From: Gaeumannomyces sp. JS-464
Taxonomy: Eukaryota; Ascomycota; Sordariomycetes; Magnaporthales; Magnaporthaceae
Length of the DNA: 64,000 nucleotides
NCBI GenBank assembly: GCA_002197995.1
Contig: NGZR01000002.1
Span: forward strand, 4,216,001 to 4,280,000
Reading direction: 5' to 3'
Shown: positions 1 through 11,179 of the stretch, piece by piece
Position numbering within the stretch: position 1 is the stretch's first letter
Layout of the letters: each line of letters begins with the position of its first letter
The notes under the pieces: model-generated
The model's database searches: none
Seen by the model: the letters and a program-made list of their open reading frames with translations, nothing else
What the model was told of the DNA's origin: nothing
Position numbers and translations under genes: made by a program

Positions 1-261
1 CAGTTGGTCTTCAATTTTTTTTCTTCGGCGGGCAGCGGGAGACTTATCGATAACGCTGACATGGGGCCCCCAGTCGGGCTCCGCCCGAGCCAAGCATCAG
101 GTGCATGCGCCTGCGCGCTGTGCGACGGAACTCGGGGGTTCGACTGACATGGAATTCAATTTATAGCATGGAGAAACCACGTCCAATTTTGTGCGAGAAG
201 ATATGATAAACAACGTAAATACTTCGCTGTCGACATCTTGTGGTAACTTTGAAGACACTGC

Positions 262-2978
262 TCACCGCCGGGCCGCGCTCGCCACTTCCATCTCTAGCCT
301 TCCCAGCTCCTCGCTGACGGCCTGGTGGCTACGGAGCGTCATCACAGCCGCCCTCTGAGCAACGTCTACAAGCTCCTCCACCTTGCCTCCCCGTGCCAGA
401 CCGGCAACAAGCACGCCCATGAACGTATCTCCAGCTCCGTTCACCGAAACCACGTCCTTGACCTCCTCGACCGCGGGGAAGAGCCGCATGTAGACGCCCC
501 CAACGTGCGGGTGCTGTCCTGTGGCCTTGGCCAGAATGTATGGCTGCGCCTCGGCTGAGCGCAGTCGTGGGTCGTCAGGCCCAAGAAGCACGGTCAGCAG
601 CACGCCCTTGGGCCCGAGCTTGGTGAGGATTGTCGGGATGTACGGCAGCAGCTGGATGTTCATTTGCGGGATTCCCTCGTCCGTCAGGGCGGCCGATGCC
701 AGCCTCACAAACCTGTCCCGGGCCCCGGTCATGCCCAGGGCGTCAATGATGCTGAACCACTCCGAGTTTTCGAGGTAGCCGTTATCCTTGGCCGCGTTGT
801 ATATGGCCGAGAGCTCGTAGCTGTTGGGGGTGGCCAGGTCGACGAGCGGCGTCGGGTGCAGCAGCTCCGAGTGCCCCTTCGGCCCGCTTGTTGGCCTGGC
901 AGGTGGCGGCGGGAAGAGCTTCGCCGACTTGTAAGTGCTGACAGTCTCGAACGCGATCTTGCACCCATATTCGCGCCCAGCCGAAATCCAAATGTTGTGG
1001 ACGTCATTCTCGCTCCAGTTGGCGTCGACCACCAGCCAATTGGGGCGGGATGCAGCAATCGCAGAGTGCCAGTACGTCTTGAACGAGTGGCTGGCGAGGA
1101 TGTCCATGTCCGCCATGGCAAGCACGAGATTTTTTTCTGCGTCGTTGACGGCCACATACTGCGCTGTTCGAGCCGAGTGGTACTCCCGGCCCAGCTGGCG
1201 GATGAATGCAGTGTCCATCCCAGAGGACTCCATGATCGACAAAAGGGTAGCGCCAGCACTATGAAATGTCAGATCTAGGGCCCGGGAAATACGAGAGCGA
1301 GAACGCAACCTACACATCATCGCCGATCACACTGCACAGTCGCGTTGTGGTGTGGCGGTCAACGCGGTGGGCGGCAAGCGAGACATTGAATCCGACACCC
1401 CCAGCGGCTTGAGTGATCGATGCCGGATTAGACGTGTGGTGCTTGGGCGCAGCCTCACCAGTCTTACCTCCAGCCCCAGGAGAGAAGTCACAGCTTAGAT
1501 CGAGAGCAATAGATCCAGCGACCAGGATGTCAACCTTGGAGTCATTCTTTGCGGGCAAGTCAGCTCGCTCATACACATATTCTGATAAATTTCAAAGGTG
1601 TCCGACGTAGGCACTTACCTTCTCCTCTGTCGTCACAATTGTGGGCTGGCTCTGATCGGCTGGTTCATCTCGCACATTGGCGATACTAGGCTGACTGATA
1701 TGCAAAAGCCAAACAAATCAGCATGCAAGATTCACTTCTGGCACGCCACGAGAACACATCTAGGTAGGCAGGTAGGTATGTAGTGGTATTTACAAGGCAG
1801 CCGCAGAACCCCCAGACTCAAGTCGAGAGAGTTCCACGGAGATTTTAGCGGCACGGGCAACGTTTGCCCGCACAAGCGCAAGGTTTGCTGGGACACTGGC
1901 TCCATGTGTCAACTCCCGGATCCTCTGTAATATGAACGGAGTGTTACGATGGCCGGAGAAGCCCAGCTCCGCCGCCTCGGAAACGGCACGGTTGATAACT
2001 TTCTCCATCTCCTCTCGAGGGATGGCGTGCTCGGCGGGAATGGGGTTAGCAAACAGAATGCCGGATTCTATATTGAGCCTCTCTTGGGCCAGAATCATGG
2101 CTGCAGCCTCCGTTTCATTCTGTACTGTCGAAGGACTCTTGATGCCGCTCTCTCTCGCCCAGAAGGCGGGGAAGTCGACATCACCGGAGCGGCCATCAGC
2201 AAAGGTCGATACGAGGACCCCCTGCGTTTCAAGGTACTCGAGGGTCGTGGGGATGTCCAGAAAGCCCTTAGATCCAGCGCTGATGACGGCGACCCGGGTC
2301 CTGCCAAGCTCGGTGAGGTCTGCGGAGATGTCCATGGTGGTCTCCCAGCCACGGTGGACGCCACCGAGGCCTCCAGTTCCGAACACCTTGATTCCAGCGA
2401 GCCTCGCCAGCACCATGGTGCCTGCGATGGTGGTACCCCCATGCATACGACGGCCGGCCATGCCCTATATCGAGATTCGAGCGTGCCCGCCTTAGTCCAG
2501 CTGGAGACAGGAACCAAGGATAGGAGGGCGGCAGGTTCTTGTTGTTTCACAATAAAAATCTTACCATCCCGGTCAAGTATGCGATATCTCGGCGCGACAC
2601 CTTCCTGGCACCCTCGGAGACCATGCGGTCTCTCTCGGCCGGGGTCAGTCCGACCGTCGGGGTGCCATCCAGGACGCCTATGACGGCGGGGACAGCTCCG
2701 TGATCGCGAACGATGGATTCGAGCCCCAGGTCCTCGTCGAAGGCGCCATGGGTGTAGATGGTGGATTCAAGAGCCACGACGGGTCTGTTGGTCTTGATGG
2801 CGTCCTCGACCTCCTCCGAGACTTTTAGGATGGCGCCAAGGTGCCCATGACTGTAGGCACGGAAGCGCGAGTAGCCGCTCTTGAGACGCCCTGGCCCACG
2901 CGGGGAGGGTCTGGTGAGGTGCCTGGCCAAGACCCTGGTTGCTGTCAAAGCTCGTGGCATGGATGACATCTCATCCAA
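262..2978 (-). CDS. Bifunctional pseudouridine-5'-phosphate glycosidase / pseudouridine kinase (PsuG-PfkB fusion)
   Basis: Fusion enzyme for pseudouridine breakdown: the C-terminal PfkB-type kinase would phosphorylate pseudouridine and the N-terminal PsuG (IndA-like) domain would split pseudouridine 5'-phosphate to uracil and ribose 5-phosphate. I read five exons: 2978-2565, 2464-1794, about 1685-1619, 1567-1314 and 1258-262, about 800 residues, with introns in agreeing phase. PsuG signatures visible are ALESTIYTHG, RRMHGGTTIAGTM and SAGSKGFLDIPTTLEYLETQ, with the family's Glu and Lys residues. The kinase starts at KVDILVAGSIALDLS and carries the PfkB motif VNGAGDTFMG with its catalytic Asp near the C terminus. 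A charged linker of about 30 residues, partly from the small third exon, joins the halves. The first 50 residues are rich in Arg, Ser and Leu with almost no acids, like a mitochondrial presequence (inference). No frameshift is needed. Exon 3 has two possible in-frame acceptors. Confidence 0.9.
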
Positions 2979-3954
2979 TTTTCAGATCTGAGAAAGACCA
3001 ATCTGTGCGAGAGTGAGGGTGAGAGAATCAAGAGAAATGGATTGTCGGCATGCAGAGAGAGATACAGACACGAACACTGAAGCTACAGCCACAGGTGGGC
3101 GGTCGCACCCGACTTTAAAGACCTAAAGTCACCAAAAAGAGAGATGAGCAAAAATGACCAATGATGAAGTGAAGATAATTGTCCCATTTGACGCTTGGCT
3201 TCTTGAGAAGGTGCCCACTTGCGATGGCGGGGCGACAATGTGTTGGTGTGGCTTGACCACCCTTTGAGTGGCTGAAGTCCCCGACGAAGAAGATCAAAAA
3301 ACCCTGCGCTTGAAGCCGTCAATTTTTAGGCGTGACATGCCGCAGATCCGACGTGGAATCCTTGCACCCCTGCTGTCAGATGAGTGGAACCCAAGACCGG
3401 TCTGAAACATGCACCAGCAAGAGGCATTGGCTGACGACATTGTCCCTCAAAACTTCGAGGGCTGGGCTTCCCGAGACTCCTTCGGTTATCTTGCCATCCG
3501 ACTCAGTTCACATGATGGCCGACCCAAGGGAGCGAGGGCTGGGCGGGATGCGACTCTGCCCCGGGCTTTGCTTGGGGACGGAAGTAATTCCAGATCATGG
3601 ATGTCTGGAAGAGGTGTCAGTTGAAGATGGCGTCACCGTCCGGGGAGCCGGCGACGAACGGGTGGCCTGGACTGGTGGGAAAATGACCTTGCGTGGTTCG
3701 TTCTGCCGAGAAGTTAGAACACAGACCCATGCCCTGATCTCCTCGCTTGCTCGGCTGGAAGACCAACGGGCCGTGCTGCTATGGAGGAATCATTTATGCT
3801 CTTTGCCCTGTTTCTCTTGGCCGTTCTTCTTTAACCACCGTGCCTGCCACCTCATCTTCCTGAACTTAGGTGTGCTTACCATAACAAGGCGCCATACACA
3901 CACGGCTGGACAAGTCCGCCACCACTCATACCCTCGAGATCAGGGCCGTTTAGA
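2979..3954. other. Intergenic region, divergent promoters
   Basis: This stretch lies between the start of the pseudouridine gene and the start of the GPI-protein gene, which point away from each other. Open frames of 60 to 234 codons cross it, but none has a recognisable domain or signal peptide. I see no RNA gene or repeat here. Confidence 0.5.
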
Positions 3955-5185
3955 ATGCCGTCTCTATTGTCATGCCTGGCTGTCCAGGCGATACTATTAT
4001 TCGCCTCGCAGGCCCGGGCGCAATCGTTCACGATAGCCGGCGGGCAAATATTTACGCCTGGATTGGTGGTTTGGAACGCGCCGCAACGTGAGCTACATAG
4101 ACTCCCCTCCGAAGGTCATCTATCCACATCTCGGACGCATCGAATGCAGTGACTAATTGATGGCATCTCTCTTTCAATAGCGGGCACACCGATGGGCGGA
4201 GGTACGTCAGGCACACAGGTCGTGCTTCCGTGTTTTCCGCTTCACATATCCAGGGACCGTTTCTGGCATAGAGAGACTTGCTGAGACAGACTCGCGAAAA
4301 CAGAAACGCTTCATATATCGATCGATGTGACCGCAAATGGCAGGCTGAACCTGCCGCCGTACGCTGCGGAGAGCCCTACCAAGGTGAGCAGTGAAAGCGC
4401 CCGGAAAGAAATCAGTCATTCATATACTTGTAGTCGTGCTAACACAGAGCTCTTTACTCCCCTGCGCAATCTCCAGATACACAACATCACCATGTTCCTT
4501 TACAGCAGAGAGACGGGCAGGAACTTTACGATATCTAACGGTACCGCAACCCTGAACAACAACAGCTTTGGTGATCTCATGGCCCAGGAGCCCGGCAGCA
4601 CGGTGAAACACCTGAACTGGCTCTGGCCAGACTGCCTCGTCGGCGATGGCCAGCCGAGAGACGCGGATAGTGCCCGAGGTGTCTATAACGTAAGCACCCT
4701 TTCCTTTATCCAGGAGGCTTAGAGGACGGAGAGACGTGGTTCCAGGTCGAGACTGGATGGACGGGCCGGCACATCAGGACCGACAGGTCCGAGCTAATCA
4801 CATCGAATCCGCACAGATATCCATCCGTCAGAACTTCAGGCTGAACGGCCAGGACCATTATACCATTTTCGACGTGCCCATCTCGGTAACGAATAGAATC
4901 GACCCAGGGCTCGATCGGCCGCCGTGCAACGAACTACATAACCCCCTCTTGGGCGAGGACCAAATCGACGCTCGCTCCGCCAACAGCATCGGCGTCTTGT
5001 TTGCGCCAGGCGATGCAACCAAGGTCCAGTTCATCGACAACTCCAAGAACAAAGGCGACGGTCTGGGGCCCTCGAGGGGCGGCCCCGTCAACGGGCTCGG
5101 TTCTGCTGCCAGCAACACCGTGAGCTGGCACGCCGGGGCAGTCTGGATTTGCGGGTTCTGTGCCGCTCTCGCGATTTTTGCCTGA
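3955..5185 (+). CDS. GPI-anchored secreted protein conserved in filamentous ascomycetes, function unknown
   Basis: Five exons, 3955-4087, 4181-4201, 4304-4383, 4477-4689 and 4817-5185, give 271 residues with all phases consistent; exon 2 is only 21 bases. The start begins a clear signal peptide (MPSLLSCLAVQAILLFAS, cleavage near ARAQ-S). The mature part has N-glycosylation sequons (NIT, NFT, NGT, NNS) and a conserved-looking core around EPGSTVKHLNWLWPDCLVG and SIRQNFRLNGQDHYTIFDVP. The C terminus is Ser/Asn/Gly-rich followed by a hydrophobic tail ending AALAIFA, as expected for GPI attachment. I recall similar proteins annotated as hypothetical in Sordariomycetes. No catalytic motif is recognisable, so a wall or plasma-membrane surface role is inferred from topology only. 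Confidence 0.8.
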
Positions 5186-5261
5186 GCAGCCCTCGATTTT
5201 TTCGTCTCCATCTATAAAATATTATTCTATAATACTCTCATTACCGTCGGAGACACCCGCT

Positions 5262-5402
5262 CAGAGCGTTTACCGGCGATCTTTGACAAATTACCTGGCC
5301 ACTCTCGCCGGTTAATACATGGCGGACGGTGGCGTCGGCCACGGACTCAGGCTCGAGCGCGGGCGGTGTGAAGGCATCGTCGGAGCGGTAGCCGTCAAAG
5401 AG
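5262..5402 (-). pseudogene. Relic fragment of a short-chain dehydrogenase (C-terminal part)
   Basis: This stretch aligns without large gaps to about 7041-7180, inside the intact dehydrogenase some 1.7 kb away. Shared runs include CGGCCACGGACTC and CGGTAGCCGT. By eye about three quarters of bases match. Many differences are transitions that leave this copy richer in A and T, for instance TTTGACAAATTACC here against TCGGGCAAGATCACC there. The similarity stops on both sides and no open frame is kept. It is best read as the remnant of a tandem or dispersed duplication of the C-terminal coding region. Whether repeat-induced point mutation drove the decay is inference. Confidence 0.7.
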
Positions 5403-6723
5403 GCCTCTACGCCGGTCCCGGTGTCAGGGGCTTGACAAAGGCGGACGTCGCCGCCCCTCGCCTCTTGTGCACTATAAGAAGCCGCACCAACGCAGTGCTT
5501 ATAGGTTCACAATCAGAAAAAAAAGGTAGTGATTTGAAAGCGAATCTAGCAAGAGCTCTCATAGGATAAACGGAGCTTTTGTCGGAGCACACGTCTGGTT
5601 GCCTGCTGCATGTCATGTTGCTACAACGGACCAAAATCTTGAAAGGAGCCATCTTGATCTTTTACGCCCACTGTGACTCAGAACACGAGCAGCTATCTCT
5701 CTCATCCTCGCCTTCCGCTGCTTCGCTTTGGATTTACTTGCTTTGCCTACACAGGCATCACAAAGTTGTGCCACAGTCTGATGCACTCGGGACGCACGCC
5801 TTCCTAACGCAAGCACCAGAGAATCCGCGGCCCTGATTTTATATTGGAAATGCCATGGCAGACTCCGCGGATGGCGGGTTCTAGGTGCTCCAACCTAAGC
5901 TAGTTATTCGTTTTCCTCAGCTCGCTCGTCTACCAAGTGATGCGCCAAATGTAAAGCGCCACTGCTTTAGATGCTTGTAGGTTTCGGAATCATTTCGACG
6001 TCTATGTGACCGAGACCAGAAAAGCCTTCAATCGAAATGCCGAGGAAGCATTTTCCCATAGTACACATCCACGCCGTTAATCGCCATGAATATACTGGCA
6101 CGATGCCCAAATAAATGTCTGCAGTTCATCGACGCTAATAGGAACTCCCATTACCTGCCCGGTTACATGGGGTCGTCCTGTGTGCCTGCTTTCCTATTTC
6201 CTTTCACCCAGACGTGCTAACGCATAAAAAATTTGCTTACCAGCTACCGAACTTGTGTTTATCTGATCCACCTTCCCGTCATATTTCGTACATGTACACA
6301 AGACTATCGTGCTGTCGCCCACAAAGAATCCTGGCTGGACACAACCCAATACTCCTGCTGCGTGGATGATCTCCCTATTGACCACTCGGCTACTCGTTCT
6401 AATGTCGGTAGTTCTTTGTTCCAAGCATCTAGCTATGGCCTTGCTTTGGTTTGTAAGTGGATGACTGGCCAACTACAGGATACTCAAAGGGCTGGTCGGG
6501 ATGCGGGCTGGCGCTACAGTCCGAACTTATATCGAGAACAATCAACACAGTCATATCACTTACAGTATGCTTTGCCTACCTGTTCGACCCTAGGCCCCGT
6601 CCCAGCCAGACATCCCTGCAAACGGCACGTCTCGCAACACTAGGTAACATTACAGGCTCCGATGGTGATTCCCGGTCAGTATTCCACGTCTCGTAATCAC
6701 TCACCCTCCCTAGGGTCGAAGTT
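5403..6723. other. Intergenic region
   Basis: Apart from the dehydrogenase relic just upstream, I see nothing I can assign. Composition is closer to balanced than in the neighbouring genes. Short open frames on both strands lack domains, signal peptides or credible splice partners. Confidence 0.5.
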
Positions 6724-7998
6724 TTACACGTCCGCACCGTTGGTCTCTCGAGACACAAGAACGGTGCTCCCCTCGGCACTGGACTGCTTCTTGTCCTTGT
6801 AGAACTGATCAAGATCCTTGACGACCTGCCTACCGCTAAAGTTGGTCATTAGGTCTTTGGTCTTGGTCCGGAGACCATTCTGGTCTATTTGAGAGTCAAC
6901 GTAAGCAATTGTCAGCAAGAGTTCACTGTCACACGAGTGCTTGCTATACGAGTGGCTTAGGCAGAAAGAAGGGCTGGTTTCTAGGCCGGACGGCCCGCCG
7001 CGGACATACACCAATGAGGCAAGGCTCGGAGCGCCGTGAGGATGTTGCCGGCGACCTCGGGCAAGATCACCTGGCCGCTCTCGCCGATCAACACCTGGCG
7101 GACTATGGCATCGGCCACGGACTCGGGCTCGAGAGCGGGCAGCAGGAAGGACTTGTCGGCGCGGTAGCCGTTGAAGAGGGCAGTCTTGGTGTACGCTTGG
7201 TTGACCAGGACCGTTCTCACTCGGGGCGCGTTGTAGCGTGTCTTGAGCTCGGCCGCCAGCCCCTCGTGGAAGGACATTGCGGCGGCTTTTGCGCTGGCGT
7301 AGTCGACCATGTCTGGGGCCGGCAGGAAGGCGGCGTAAGAACTGACGGTTACGACCATCCCGTGGTTGCGCTTGATCATCTCGGGCAAGAATTCTTTCAC
7401 GACAAAGAAGTGGGCAAGTACGTTGACGTCGTACGTGAAGCGGATATCGCGCTCCGACGAATCCAGAATGGTCTTGCCCCTCGCGACGCCGGCGTTGTTG
7501 ATAACGATGGTCGGGTGTCCGATGCGGGCCCGGATCTCGTCGCCGACCTCGGCGAGCTTGGCCGGGGAGGTGATGTCGCACTTGAAGTAGTGGACGTTTG
7601 GCGGGGCGCTGAAGCTGAGGGGGATGATGTCAAGGACTACCACCTGGATGCCCCCGCTCAGCTAGCAACTTCACGACGTGACCGCCAATACCGCCGGAGC
7701 CGCCGGTGACGACGATGACTTCCTTCGACCAGACGTATGTGTCTGACGCCCAGTTGTTGAGGGCGCGGCGGGAAAAATAGCTGTTGATCCCGAAAGCCAG
7801 CCCGGCGTACAGCAGCGCCTTGATGCGGCCCAGGGCAACCGGGTGGAGGGTGGCTAGCCCGGCGCCATTCTTGGTGTATCGTGCGGCTAGCACTATGGGA
7901 AGGATAAAGAAGGGGTTGAGGGCCGCCTTTGTCAAAGTCCTGACCACAGGATCGGCGTACAGGCCCTCGCGCGGGAGCCAGCCGTTGTGGAGAGGCAT
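6724..7998 (-). CDS. Membrane-anchored short-chain dehydrogenase/reductase (SDR16C/RDH-like), frameshifted as sequenced
   Basis: Classical-type SDR oxidoreductase, probably acting on a lipid or retinoid-like alcohol or ketone at a membrane; the substrate is not known. Exons are 7998-7010 and 6884-6724, with donor GTATGT and acceptor AATAG. Residues 1-70 contain two hydrophobic stretches (NPFFILPIVLAA and ALLYAGLAFGI). The NAD(P) motif TGGSGGIGG follows near residue 100, then NNAGVARG, the Ser of VSSYAAF and the catalytic pair in YASAK. The chosen start MPLHNGWLPREG begins the conserved part; an upstream in-frame Met exists. A run of five C at 7651-7655 (+ strand) breaks the frame just after the dinucleotide-binding motif. 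One base fewer gives a continuous protein of about 382 residues. No intron fits there, so this is a sequence error or a recent null allele. Confidence 0.85.
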
Positions 7999-10900
7999 TG
8001 TGAGGATGATGCTGCGATATCGAAGACGATTGTTGATGATATGCGCCGGGCAGCAGGTGGAGAACGGTCGCCCAAGTGGGGGAGACAGAAAGTCGTGCCG
8101 GACAAGTGCGATGTCGAGTTTATGTCTGTCGTTTGTGGGCTGATCTGGTAGACGAGTACCTTGATAGGGCGAATGTCGAGGCGGCAACGGATGTAAGAAA
8201 AGGGGTCAAGGCGTGGAATCGGGAGCCCCCAACGTTTTCACTGATATGTGATGGGAGAGAGCGTAGTGGTGATTGTGCACGGGCAGTCAGGACGTGGATC
8301 GCATTTTTTGCGTTTGCTTTCTTGTCTTTTATTTACCACTCCTCTTGAGAAGTGCTTATCTTCTCTTTTAAGTAACTGTTCTGGACTGTATTGCACGCAA
8401 GGGAGCTGATCTCAGCGCCTCAGGTCGAGCCACCTGCCAGCCCCCGCGGCGAAGAGCAATCCCAAAAGAGAAAGCCCTACGACCCTCCATCACCCAAAAA
8501 CGCCAACGGCGTTGCGTCTTACTGACCGACGCGCTCTCAGGCCCAGCCCCGAGACTGGGACCCGACCTTTTTCTCCGCATCTCAAGTGCCCGTGGCTTTT
8601 TGTTAGCGTACGGCGCTTGTTTTGCGCTGGGAGGTGCCGAGGTCCCACAAGGGAAGGATTAAACCTCGGCCGACTCGATCCCAACTGCGGGGAAGAGAAG
8701 GCGCTTGTCTCCTTTGGGTACTGTTCACACGTGCCACCAGGCGGGGCTGTCCATGAATGGTATCCTTTGATTTGACGCGACGCGGAGCATACATACAGTA
8801 GAAGTGCCATTACGTCCATCTTGCTGACTGTCTGCTGTCAGTGTTTGGTTGCACCCAGGAATCTGGAGGCGCCAGTGTTGTCAAGGCTAGGTAGGTAGTG
8901 ATCCATCAAACTCCCAATAGCTGGACTAGGCCCGCTAGTCGCCTGGACCACGGCGGCTTGGCATGGATGGGTCAACGACCCAGGCCTATCCCTCAGGCAC
9001 GGACAGCTGATGCGCGCACCATTTTTGATGGAAAACACAACCAAACGGTATCCCGGGATTATTGAGTTGTGGCAGATGGATGGGACACCCGTTTGAAGGG
9101 TTTGAAAAGGTTGAGAGAATCGAACGAAGGCAACGACAGCCGGGACTGCCAGCACTCCGCAATCTTCACCATACCTGCCGCGCCGCCAAACTTGCAATCA
9201 AACTTCATTTGGCCGGGATCGCCACTAGACAGCTGGAACCGTCCTAATCTCGACTGCCAGCACGTTGTCAGCGACCTGCTTTTGATTACGTGCGACGAGC
9301 AGGGTGTCGGTCTCAGCGGTGGAGAGAACACATGGCTGCCATAGAGGTTAGGGCAGTCACTGTTGTGGGACGGGCAGCTCCGACGCTACAGCTGAAAGGG
9401 CTCATCCACTTCTTGCGATCGGTGCGGTGGTCGAAGTGGGTGATGACACGAACTCAATTGTCGATGCGTAGCGCAAGCAAAAACGTATGTTGCTCAGGGG
9501 TCGACGACGCGGCCAGGGGCTTGGTGGCCTGGTTGGCTGCCGCGGAGGGGGTGTTCGGTGAAGAGAAAAGTTGGGATGGAAGCGACTATCAGACAAACAC
9601 CTACTACGTTTGTACCTATTCGGAAAGGTTGGAGAAATGACATAGAGCCCAGGCGAGAAAAGGCACTATCTCAGTCCTCGTCAAACCCATCTGCACAGGC
9701 CAAATCCCTTGGCAGGACTTGTTCGGTGCCGCTGACATAATCGTGCACGTCTGAGGCTTGGACGGCGACCAGGACGATCTGATTTGACCTGGCTGCTGTC
9801 AGTGCCTCCAAGGCAGGTGACGGCGAGAAACAAAAATAGCTGGCATTGCTCTCAACGGAAATCTGCGCGCGTTCTACCAGGCCAGCCGATCGGTGCGTGC
9901 TGCGTGCCACCTTATCTCGTCCGGTTGCACACCTTCGGCATGGAGCCTATCGGCGGATTGCAAGCCGGCTTGACCTACGGTCAGGCCCGACGGTGCACGG
10001 TCGAGTGCACCTAGGTATAGGTACGGCAGCCGCTGCCTCGATACATCGATTCCAGGGACCACACCCCTATGGAGGACACCCAGGCCACGGGCTCGGCCTT
10101 GGGGACGCTCTCCACGGCGTGCGTGCGTGGCATCCGCATCACGCCTCCCCGGCCGTCTGCGGCCTTGACGGCTGGCTTGAGGGCCGCGGGCTGCAATAGA
10201 TTCGGGGCAGCTCTTGGCGCGCCGGCGACCGGTTTTGTCGGCTGGTGTCACATCGCGGCGGAAAAAGAGCTGGGATGCCACGGTAAAGACCCCAAAACCG
10301 CTGAGCTGCAGCCAATGCCGTGGCGCCGTCCCCAGGTGGTGCCAGAGTCCCCACCGTTTCGGCCAGGCCCTGGCACCACCCGCCGCGCGCTCTAGGCCCC
10401 ACCCCTGGGGAAATCGTCAGATGGAAGCCCAGAATCACACCACCCTGCCATGGGACGGGCCTTCTTTCGTCCACTGCCAATCGATGTCGGCGTGTCGGAT
10501 TCGCTGCTTGTTGCGCTGTATCCTGTCGACGGGTTCCCCCCGGCCTTTTTTCTTGTCTTGTTTCTTCTTTTTTCTTGGTAGTGTTTTGCCCTTCTCTCCT
10601 TCTTCTTCTGCTTCTTCCTTTCCGACTCACCAGAATCGTGCCCTGGCGGTCCAGCGGGTCCGAGCAAGAAAAGCAGAGGCTGCGTGCGTTGCGACTACAC
10701 CCGGCTCCGGCCTCGATGCTGTGCTCTGCTTCCTGATCTTGCGCACCAATCCGCTCCAGTCTCGAGGTGTGCAGGCGCCCCCCCTCCCTCGACGCCCATC
10801 CAGATCCCGCCGTAGCCATTCCGGCACGCCGCGAACGGGAACCTCCGGGAGCCTGTCCCCCGTCTCCATTTTCGACGCTCCCCGCCCATCTGGCGCTGAG

Positions 10901-11179
10901 CCGCCATTCGCCCAAGCCCCTTCGCACGACAACCTCCCCTTTGGCCAGAGACCAATCGACCGCCTCCGATCGATACAAGGCGTCCCGTAAATTATAAGGC
11001 CCCCAGCTTATACTGCGGGAAGTGATTGCGCTGTGCGACCGCCCGTAGCCCGCGGCAGCCACAAGATACTCGCCCTCCTCGCCACCCAGAGACGCAGCTC
11101 GTGGACGGACGGCGTCCCACTCCCTTTGCACTCGAACACCCTCCTTTTTTTTAAAACGCATCCATACAAAAACACGCCA
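7999..11179. other. Long gene-poor region
   Basis: About 3.2 kb without a supported gene. The right part (10.4-11.1 kb) has pyrimidine-rich runs (TTTCTTGTCTTGTTTC and similar) typical of a fungal promoter or 5' leader for the monooxygenase. Long open frames such as 10139-11161 on the minus strand are composed of Arg/Gly/Ser/Ala-rich filler and show no domain. TAGGTA-type motifs occur near 8890 and 10010. I see no transposon ends or tRNA. Confidence 0.5.

Noticed and set aside
10139..11161. 340-codon open frame on the - strand
   Set aside because: Arg/Gly/Ser-rich filler lying over the promoter of the monooxygenase. No domain and no splice partner.
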